Assembly: GCA_021845645.1 (NCBI GenBank) | Contig: JAJZVM010000044.1 | Span: 1-28,309, forward strand | Length of the DNA stretch: 28,309 bases | Direction of reading: 5' to 3' | From: Bacillota bacterium | GTDB taxonomy: Bacteria > Bacillota_E > JAJZYS01 > JAJYTV01 | Shown here: piece by piece, positions 22,985 through 28,309 of the stretch | Numbering within the stretch: position 1 is the first letter of the stretch | Layout: every line of letters starts with the position of its first letter | Notes under the pieces: generated by a model | The model's database searches: none | The model's input: the letters and a program-made list of their open reading frames with translations, nothing else | Told to the model about the DNA's origin: nothing | Position numbers and translations under genes: made by a program

Positions 22985-23626
22985 ATGTTTCGGACGATGA
23001 CAAAGCCCAACGGTTGGGTGCGGGCGCTGGCGGGTGCCGCAGCATTCTTGGCGATCGCCGCGGTAGCTGTGCCTGCCGGCGCCGCGACGACTACTGGGAC
23101 GGGTCTTTCGTTGACCGACCTCAAGGTCGTGTCGAGCAGTGACTCATCGTCCACGGTGTACTCGGTCACGGTGACGAAGCTGAGCAACACTGACGCCGCG
23201 ACGGGCGTGAACCTGTACTTCGCTCCTGAGCGGGAGCCCAAGAATCATACGGACTATCAGCCCATGGAAATCGCCACGCAGTCTTGCGTGCCGGACGCCG
23301 TCGTCAATCCCACCGTTTGGCACTGCCAGTTTACGGTGGACTGGAAGACGGGAGCCGCTTGGTACAACAGCACCGAAGAGTACGAGCCCGGCATGACGGT
23401 GCACCAGTGGTACGTGGACAACTTCGCTGGCCTGTTGGTGATCTTTGCTAAAGAGGTCGGAAACAGCGGCAAGGGCTTTAGCGCGATGAGTGACATGCTT
23501 CCTCTCATCGACATCCCGCCTAACAACCTCCCGGAGGTGCCTTACGCCTTCGGCTTGCCCGTCATCTTGATCGCCGGGATCGGTGGCGCCGTGGTCCTTG
23601 GTCGCAGGCGGCGGCAGCAAGGCTGA
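22985..23626 (+). CDS. Exported protein with PEP-CTERM-like sorting tail
   Basis: The start is ATG 22985, eight bases after GGAGGAGGG. The 213-residue protein has a signal peptide (hydrophobic about 13-32, cleavage near AGAAT), a mature domain with two Cys (101 and 114) and aromatic residues, and a tripartite C-terminus: LPEVPYA (182-188), a hydrophobic helix (189-205) and RRRR (207-210). Motif, helix and basic cluster are the layout of PEP-CTERM-type signals processed by exosortases, with LPEVP in place of VPEP. Its position directly after the exosortase gene makes it the probable dedicated substrate. A sortase LPxTG signal is excluded, since no TG follows. The mature domain is unknown. Confidence 0.88.
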   Translation: MFRTMTKPNGWVRALAGAAAFLAIAAVAVPAGAATTTGTGLSLTDLKVVSSSDSSSTVYSVTVTKLSNTDAATGVNLYFAPEREPKNHTDYQPMEIATQSCVPDAVVNPTVWHCQFTVDWKTGAAWYNSTEEYEPGMTVHQWYVDNFAGLLVIFAKEVGNSGKGFSAMSDMLPLIDIPPNNLPEVPYAFGLPVILIAGIGGAVVLGRRRRQQG

Positions 23627-23915
23627 GTCAGGGCCAGACGGAAGCCAGCAACCATGGGGCTTGTTCCAAAAGGGTAGACAGAGCTACTGGGCAGCCCCGC
23701 TCGCTTATTAGACTTTGGGTCTGGCAGGTCGTCGGCTGTCGGCGACAAAAGATCGGGGGCTTTGCCTCGTCCTGGCCGCCGGCGGCTGACTAAGCGGCGC
23801 AGCCGAAGCGTTGCGGTCCTCCGTTTGCGGTGATCGAACGGCTTGCTGTTCAAGAAGGGAAGACCTTGGCAGCCCCATGCCAGGGAGATGCCTCGAAGGC
23901 GCGATGCGCCGCTCG
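23627..23915. other. Convergent intergenic region, no gene
   Basis: The region lies between two converging genes. It has a self-complementary GCCGCCGGCGGC near 23776 and several GC-rich inverted segments but no classical terminator with a U-run. No ORF here has coding character. Confidence 0.45.
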
Positions 23916-24509
23916 TCAGGCCGACCGCACTGCCGTCACCCGATACGTGGAGCCTGGCCCATGCTCGATCCGCTCAACTTTGAAGCCCCCTGAGACGAGA
24001 ATCGCCGTAAGTTCGTCCGACCCGATACGGATCTCTTGCGGTGGCCCCATTGGGGTGTCGTCCTTCTCCCACTCGACGAGGAAGAAGGTGCCCCCAGGCT
24101 TCAGAACGCGGTAGACCTCGGCTCGCATCTCGTCCCGCTCCGGGATGTCGTGGAACACGTTGGCCATTAAGACGGCGTCGAGCTCCCCGTCGGCGAAGGG
24201 AAGCCTCGTCGCGTCGGCCTGCACGGTTTCGACGTTGGTGAGCCCGGCGTTGCGAATCCGGGACGCGACGAAGTCCAGCATGTCCTGCTGGCGGTCGACG
24301 GCGAAGACACGGGCATCTGGCAACAGTTGCGCAGCGGCGACGGTGAAGAAGCCGCTGCCGCAGCCGATATCGGCGAACCTGCGCATGTCCGGCCTGACGA
24401 ACGCCTTGAGGACATCCTCGGGCGGCATCTCCGCCCGGCGCCTCTCCTCCATGGCGTGCAGGCGATGGGGGTCGAAGTGTCCGGGACCGTGTTCGTGGTG
24501 CTCGTGCAT
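23916..24509 (-). CDS. Class I SAM-dependent methyltransferase with His-rich N-terminus
   Basis: The start is ATG at 24507-24509 with AAGGGGGAG nine bases upstream. The 197-residue protein has a Rossmann-like methyltransferase domain: motif I ADIGCGSGFF (46-55), the acidic end of strand 2 in FAVDRQQDML, ADATRLPFADGELDAV, and a post-I block with LKPGGTFFLVEWEK. The first 18 residues are unusually His-rich (MHEHHEHGPGHFDPHRLH), a possible metal-binding stretch. The substrate is unknown. It is 34 bases downstream of the MFS exporter gene on the same strand and probably cotranscribed, so modification of a toxic compound alongside its export is a reasonable guess. Confidence 0.9.
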   Translation of the reverse strand: MHEHHEHGPGHFDPHRLHAMEERRRAEMPPEDVLKAFVRPDMRRFADIGCGSGFFTVAAAQLLPDARVFAVDRQQDMLDFVASRIRNAGLTNVETVQADATRLPFADGELDAVLMANVFHDIPERDEMRAEVYRVLKPGGTFFLVEWEKDDTPMGPPQEIRIGSDELTAILVSGGFKVERIEHGPGSTYRVTAVRSA

Positions 24510-24543
24510 GGCTTGTCTCCCCCTTGGGCCGATTGTCTCGATT

Positions 24544-26016
24544 CTAGCGCGATTCGCCCGCCGCCGCCTCGGACTCGGCGAGGCCCGGGTTGGACGGAGC
24601 GGTCATGGTCAGGATGCCGAGCGCGGCGAACACCGGCATCACGAGGAAAACGCCGCGGAACGCCGAGAGGAACAGGTGGGGATAAGCGGCCGACGTGTGG
24701 GACGGATTCAGGGTTCCCGCAGCCAGCAGCCAGTAGAGGGAGAGGCCCATGGCCGCCACCGCGACGCCGAGGATGCGGCCGAGGTTGCGCTGCGTCGCCA
24801 TGAGGCCCGATGCCGTGCCGGTGTCCGCCGGCCCCACGGAGTTCAGCATGGCCGTGTTGTTCGGGGCGTTGAAGAGGCCGGCCGCGGCGCCCACGAGACC
24901 GGTGAGCAGCCATACGCCCCAGAGCGGCGGGCCGCCCGGCCAGAGAGCGAAGAGCAGGTCCGCCGCGGCGAAGATCCCGAGGCCGAGCCGACCTGGCAGC
25001 AGGACGCCGATGCGGTCGGCGATGCGGCCGCCGATCGGCGCAAGCAGGATCATGACCAGCGCCTGCGGGGCGATGCTGAGGCCGACGAGGGCCATCGGCT
25101 CGTGCAGGACGACGCGCAGATAGAAGGGCAGGAGGAACGACGGGGCCATCATCAGCACCCAGTAGGCAAGGCCGCTCACCAGGTTGCGCCAGAACGGAGG
25201 TATCCGAAAGAGCCGCAACGGCATGACGGGGCGCTCGGCCGTCGCCTCGCGCCGCGCGAAAAGGTAGCCGATCAGAGCCGTGACGGCGAGCAGCAGGACG
25301 GAAGATTTGCTTGGCAGGGCCGCAAGGCCGAATTCGAGGGTTGTGGCGCCGGCGAAGAAAAGCAAGGAGCCCGACCAGTCGAAGCTGGCGGGCCGCAGCG
25401 ACACGTCCCGCGCGAAGCGGGGCAGGTAGCGCCACGAGGCCCACACGCCCCACGCGCCAACCGGCACGTTGACCCAGAAGATGCTCCGCCAGCCGAAGAG
25501 GGCCGTCAGGACCCCGCCGAGCGGCGGCCCGAGCAGGTTGCCCGCCGCCACGACCGCGGCGATCAGGCCAAGACCGCGCCCGCGCTGTTCCTGGGGGAAG
25601 GTGAGCGCGACGATGGCCATCACATTGGCCTGGATGACTGCCCCGCCAAGCCCCTGGAGCACGCGCGCCGCGAGCAGGGCCGGGAGGCTGGGCGCCAGCG
25701 CAGCTGCGACGGAACCGAGGGCGAAGCCTAAGAGCCCCAGGGTGAAGAGCCGGCTGCGTCCGAGCCAGTCCGCGACCTGGGCCGTAAGCGGCAGGACACC
25801 TGTGATGACCAGCAGGTACGCCGTGACGACCCACTGCAGCAGGGAGACCGGAAGGCCGAATTCGTGCTGCATCACCGGCAGGGCCACGTTGACGACGGTG
25901 GCGTCGAGGTTGACCATCAGCGTCCCCGTGGTGGCTGCCGCGAAACTGAGCCAAAGTGCCTGTCCCTGAAGCACGTAGGAGACACCCGACGACATGGCGC
26001 CGCTGGGTTTGGACAT
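24544..26016 (-). CDS. MFS transporter, DHA2 (14-helix) drug-efflux type
   Basis: This 490-residue integral membrane protein starts at ATG 26014-26016. The frame is open 17 codons further upstream but runs into the operator. Hallmarks are LDATVVNVALP in helix 1 (motif D1 of drug/H+ antiporters), the loop 2-3 motif A-like DWLGRSRLFTLGLLGF, motif B-like ARVLQGLGGAVIQ, and motif C LLGPPLGGVLTALFGWRSIFWVNVPVG. Length and about 14 helices fit DHA2 (EmrB/QacA-like) proton-driven multidrug efflux. The divergent PadR-like gene, sharing a short repeat-rich promoter region, is the probable regulator. Confidence 0.93.
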   Translation of the reverse strand: MSKPSGAMSSGVSYVLQGQALWLSFAAATTGTLMVNLDATVVNVALPVMQHEFGLPVSLLQWVVTAYLLVITGVLPLTAQVADWLGRSRLFTLGLLGFALGSVAAALAPSLPALLAARVLQGLGGAVIQANVMAIVALTFPQEQRGRGLGLIAAVVAAGNLLGPPLGGVLTALFGWRSIFWVNVPVGAWGVWASWRYLPRFARDVSLRPASFDWSGSLLFFAGATTLEFGLAALPSKSSVLLLAVTALIGYLFARREATAERPVMPLRLFRIPPFWRNLVSGLAYWVLMMAPSFLLPFYLRVVLHEPMALVGLSIAPQALVMILLAPIGGRIADRIGVLLPGRLGLGIFAAADLLFALWPGGPPLWGVWLLTGLVGAAAGLFNAPNNTAMLNSVGPADTGTASGLMATQRNLGRILGVAVAAMGLSLYWLLAAGTLNPSHTSAAYPHLFLSAFRGVFLVMPVFAALGILTMTAPSNPGLAESEAAAGESR

Positions 26017-26048
26017 GCGAGGACCCCATTTCGTGCTTGTCCGGGCAC

Positions 26049-26101
26049 ACACTACAACGAAATGCACTATAATGCAATGTGCACTATGGCTGGAGGAGGG
26101 G
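26049..26101. promoter_or_regulatory. Divergent promoter/operator of the exporter and PadR-like genes
   Basis: A perfect -10 box TATAAT (26068-26073) points right. On the minus strand TTGCAT and TAGTGT, 17 bases apart, point left. TGCACTAT is repeated at 26063-26070 and 26080-26087, and TGCA/GTGCAC half-sites overlap both promoters. This fits a repressor site that would control both directions. The ribosome-binding site GGAGGAGGGG (26092-26101) follows. Confidence 0.6.
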
Positions 26102-26470
26102 ATCGGCCTGCCGCACGCAGAAGCTTCTCCACGCCGGTACCAGACGGGACGGCACCTGGCCGCCTTCCTGCTGCTGCTGATCGCGCAGCGGCCGGATCAT
26201 GGCGGATCGCTGATCGAGCGGCTGCAAACTCTCCAGCCGTCCGGCTGGACGGTGGACAGCGGGCGGGTCTACAGGCTCCTGCGCACGATGGAGGAGCAGG
26301 GCGCGCTGCGCTCGAACTGGGAGATCGTGGCCGCCGGCCCGCCGGTGCGCGTCTATCGGATCACGGCGTCCGGCCAAGTTTGGTTGCGCAATGAGGCGGA
26401 AGAGATCGAGGCCCGGCGCGATGCTTTGAGCCGCTTTCTGCGGATCTGGCAGACCGAGGCTCAGATCTGA
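26072..26470 (+). CDS. PadR-like transcriptional regulator
   Basis: The winged-helix part is clear: HLAAFLLLLIAQRPDHGGSLIERLQTL, then GWTVDSGRVYRLLRTMEEQGALRS and YRITASGQVWL, the PadR layout of helix-turn-helix plus wing. A short C-terminal helix suggests the small PadR class. The start is uncertain. ATG 26072 lies inside the -10 box, so if that promoter is right translation must start later. An in-frame CTG at 26108, six bases after GAGGGG, fits best (about 120 residues). PadR proteins commonly repress adjacent efflux genes, which matches the divergent exporter. Confidence 0.87.
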   Translation: MQCALWLEEGIGLPHAEASPRRYQTGRHLAAFLLLLIAQRPDHGGSLIERLQTLQPSGWTVDSGRVYRLLRTMEEQGALRSNWEIVAAGPPVRVYRITASGQVWLRNEAEEIEARRDALSRFLRIWQTEAQI

Positions 26471-26513
26471 GTCTGCCCATGTCCCGGGATCCTGTGGAAT
26501 GGAGGTCGTACGG

Positions 26514-27548
26514 TTGAAGGCGGTGCGCATGTACGAGCACGGTGGACCGGAGGTCCTGCGCTTCGAGGAAGCGCCGCGGCCCGAGCCGGGGCCCGGCGAG
26601 GTGCTGGTGCGGGTGCGCGCGGCCGCCCTCAGCCACCTCGATCTCTGGAGCCGGGCGGGTCTGCCCGGGCACACGACGCCGAAGATGCCGCACATCCTTG
26701 GCAACGACGCCGCCGGCGAGGTGGCCAAGTTGGGGGCGGGCGTTCCCGAGGACCTCCTCGGCCAGCGGGTCCTGCTCAACCCGGGCTATGGCTGCGGTCG
26801 CTGCGCGGAATGCCTAGCGGGCCGCGAGACGTTCTGCCGCAAATACCGCATCCTCGGCTACGAGGTTCCCGGTACGCACGCCGAGTATGTCAAGGCGCCA
26901 TCGGCAAACCTCGTGCCGATTCCGCAGGGCATGGAATACGTCGGGGCCAGCGCTCTCGGACTTGTCTTTCTGACGGCGTGGCACATGCTGGTGACCCTTG
27001 CCGGGGTCGCCCCCGGCCACACCGTGCTGGTGCTGGGGGCCGGCTCCGGCATCGGCAGCGCGGCGATTCAGATCGCCAAGCTGTACGGCGCTCGCGTGAT
27101 CGCGACGGCGTCCGGCGACGACAAGCTGCAAAAGGCGCGCGAACTGGGAGCCGACGAAACGATCGACCACGGCCGTCGTCCGATTCATCTCGACGTGCGC
27201 CGGATGACGGGCAGGCGCGGGGTGGACGTCGTCGTCGAACACGTCGGGCAGATCACCTGGCCCGAAAGCCTGCGCAGCCTGGCACCGGGCGGCAGGCTGG
27301 TCACCTGCGGCGCGACGACGGGTCCGTTCGGGGAGACCGACATTCGCTACATCTTCAGCAGACAGTTGCAGATCCTCGGATCCTACATGGGCTCGAGGGC
27401 TGAACTTCTGGCCCTCATGCCGCACGTGGCTTCAGGGGCACTCAGGCCTGTCGTCGACCGGGTGTTCGGCCTGGCCGAGGCCGCCGAGGCGCACCGGTAT
27501 CTTGAACGTCGCGGACAGTTCGGCAAGGTCGTGCTGACGGTCGATTGA
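26514..27548 (+). CDS. Medium-chain (MDR) zinc-type alcohol dehydrogenase family protein
   Basis: TTG 26514 is supported by GGAGG eight bases upstream, giving 344 residues. The N-terminal GroES-like domain contains the structural zinc site Cys94, Cys97, Cys100 and Cys108 (GCGRCAECLAGRETFC). The Rossmann domain has VLVLGAGSGIGSAAIQIAKL (171-190). The usual catalytic-zinc Cys region is LSHLDLW here, as in quinone-oxidoreductase-like MDR members, so the catalytic zinc is probably missing. An NAD(P)H-dependent reduction of a quinone or enone-type compound is more likely than alcohol oxidation. It follows the PadR-like gene by 43 bases on the same strand and may share its promoter. Confidence 0.93.
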   Translation: MKAVRMYEHGGPEVLRFEEAPRPEPGPGEVLVRVRAAALSHLDLWSRAGLPGHTTPKMPHILGNDAAGEVAKLGAGVPEDLLGQRVLLNPGYGCGRCAECLAGRETFCRKYRILGYEVPGTHAEYVKAPSANLVPIPQGMEYVGASALGLVFLTAWHMLVTLAGVAPGHTVLVLGAGSGIGSAAIQIAKLYGARVIATASGDDKLQKARELGADETIDHGRRPIHLDVRRMTGRRGVDVVVEHVGQITWPESLRSLAPGGRLVTCGATTGPFGETDIRYIFSRQLQILGSYMGSRAELLALMPHVASGALRPVVDRVFGLAEAAEAHRYLERRGQFGKVVLTVD

Positions 27549-27558
27549 GTGCCACGGC

Positions 27559-27936
27559 TCAGGCGCCTGAGCCCGGCCCAATGCGCGTGCCGCCCTGTTG
27601 TCCGCGCGATGACGGGGCCTGACCGTTGCGTCCGGCCTTGGGCAGCCCGGCGACCCAGTTCGCCAGGAAGCGTCCGCCCTGGCCGACGATCAATCCGGTC
27701 AGGAGCACGCCGATGATCGCGGGCTCGAACGGCAGGCCGAGGTCCCCAAGGATGTCGGCGTCCGCCGCGAACGTGAGTCCGACGCCGGCAGCGGTGGAGA
27801 TCCACTCGCCGAGATTTTCGCGGGCGCGCTGGCTCATGACGCCAGGCGGCACCAGTCGCTCGCCAATCTGCGAGACGGTCTGGGACATGTACGCCAGGAC
27901 AAAGAGGCGGGTCAGGCTTGTGGCGAGGTCGGCCAA
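27559..27936 (-). CDS. Small membrane-associated protein of unknown function
   Basis: The start is TTG 27934-27936, with AAGGAGGG seven bases upstream. The 125-residue product has amphipathic N-terminal helices (LATSLTRLFVLAYMSQTVSQIG), one clear hydrophobic helix (about 72-90, AIIGVLLTGLIVGQGGRFLANWV), and a Gly/Ser/Gln-rich, probably flexible tail. The layout is reminiscent of small phage-holin-like proteins, but I would not assign that function. It converges on the dehydrogenase gene, 10 bases from its stop. Confidence 0.78.
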   Translation of the reverse strand: MADLATSLTRLFVLAYMSQTVSQIGERLVPPGVMSQRARENLGEWISTAAGVGLTFAADADILGDLGLPFEPAIIGVLLTGLIVGQGGRFLANWVAGLPKAGRNGQAPSSRGQQGGTRIGPGSGA

Positions 27937-28218
27937 GGTCGATCCCTCCTTGAGAACCTGTTGTCACATTTTTATGTCACCGAAGGGCACTTGGTCCCAG
28001 TCGAGGGTCGGCCACATGGTATCGTCGCACTGTAGCAAATCGGGCACAGACTGGCCATGCGCCGGAATGATGTCTGCGCTATACTGGCGTTGTTGGCCTA
28101 AAGGCTGGATAACTGTCCATCCGAGGGCCTGAAGCGGCGAGGCGCGGCGGTACCGCAGGTTCGCGAACCGCGTCGGCGCACGGTATGGAGCAACCTTTCC
28201 GAGCGAGGAGGACGATCG
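27937..28218. other. Divergent intergenic region with candidate regulatory sites
   Basis: About 280 bases lie between two divergent genes. GTCAC-type direct repeats (TGTCACATTTTTATGTCACC, 27962-27981) sit just upstream of the left gene. A -10-like TATACT lies at 28080-28085 for the right gene, with no good -35. TTGGTCCCA near 27990 resembles the sites before the LiaFSR-like operon. Confidence 0.4.
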
Positions 28219-28309
28219 GTGGCGCAAACTGCGGAGTCGCTGCAGCCAACCAAGCGCAAGTCCCACGCTCTGCCCTACTGGGTGGAGCCGACCTTTACGG
28301 TCGTAGCCC
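28219..28309 (+). CDS. Start of a gene running off the right edge
   Basis: GTG 28219 has GAGGAGG ending about eight bases upstream and opens a frame to the window end (30 codons). The product begins MAQTAESLQPTKRKSHALPY and continues WVEPTFTVVA. The short hydrophilic start followed by WVEPTFTVV suggests a cytosolic tail leading into a membrane helix. Too little is visible to name a family. Confidence 0.65.
   Translation, partial: MAQTAESLQPTKRKSHALPYWVEPTFTVVA

Noticed and set aside
22985..23626. A classical sortase (LPxTG) signal at the C-terminus
   Set aside because: The motif is LPEVPYA with no TG after the fourth residue, and no sortase gene is near. The exosortase neighbour explains the tail better.
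245..23766. A 14-base identity (TCGGGGGCTTTGCC) between non-coding DNA at 245-258 and 23753-23766, resembling a riboswitch core
   Set aside because: In a GC-rich window of this size a 14-base match is expected by chance. The flanks do not match, no known c-di-GMP riboswitch signature follows, and the second site does not precede a gene.
27964..28266. A 100-codon minus-strand frame with rather natural-looking C-terminal sequence
   Set aside because: It begins inside the well-supported gene at 28219, has no internal start with a ribosome-binding site, and overlaps promoter-like sequence. It could be a gene remnant, but I cannot support it.
1..28309. CRISPR arrays, tRNA or rRNA genes
   Set aside because: I saw no regularly spaced repeats and no tRNA- or rRNA-like conserved sequences on either strand, although reading by eye could miss a tRNA.

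Overview
The window comes from a high-GC bacterium with Gram-positive, Firmicutes-like traits: strong AGGAGG ribosome-binding sites, many TTG starts, a LiaFSR-type envelope-stress cassette, and a Cys-rich protein of spore-coat flavour. A deep-branching lineage near Sulfobacillus, Thermaerobacter or Symbiobacterium would fit, but this is inference and no marker gene fixes it. Almost everything reads as chromosomal. One complete insertion sequence is present.

Left part (1-6100). Two minus-strand units encode secreted or membrane proteins: a pair of exported beta-rich proteins (1913-2710, then 463-1911) and a 458-residue multi-pass membrane protein followed by a small exported protein (3986-5362, 3513-3911). 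A third unit must begin just left of base 36. Each of the three carries the same promoter block: a TGTG-N8-CACA type palindrome overlapping a TTCACA -35 box, with a TGTwnn -10-like box 18 nt further on. Strong hairpins separate the units.

6072-12447. A long minus-strand run encodes a protein of unknown function, a CAP/YkwD-type secreted protein, a family 2 glycosyltransferase with TPR-like repeats and a lipoprotein. Divergent from it is a Thr/Cys-rich protein with an excellent terminator. A GNAT acetyltransferase and an Ala/Pro-rich protein follow.

12561-18450. A tightly overlapping plus-strand operon (PIG-L deacetylase, GH4 glycosidase, BadF-type sugar kinase) fits amino-sugar or chito-oligosaccharide catabolism. 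It meets head-on a four-gene LiaF-like/LiaF/LiaS/LiaR operon, whose promoter region has three phased GTCCCA(A/G) repeats.

18454-23626. A LigB/MEMO-type protein is divergent from a DUF302 gene and a CsoR-superfamily repressor with an unusual ligand fingerprint. A complete IS630-type element (20095-21657), with a translationally coupled passenger ORF, lies between that operon's terminator and an exosortase core with a C-terminal EpsI-like domain. The exosortase appears to lack its N-terminal membrane part. The next gene encodes an exported protein with a PEP-CTERM-like tail, the obvious candidate substrate.

23916-28309. A DHA2-type multidrug exporter and a SAM methyltransferase are divergent from a PadR-like regulator and an MDR-family dehydrogenase. 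A small membrane protein follows, then the first 30 codons of a gene that runs off the right edge.
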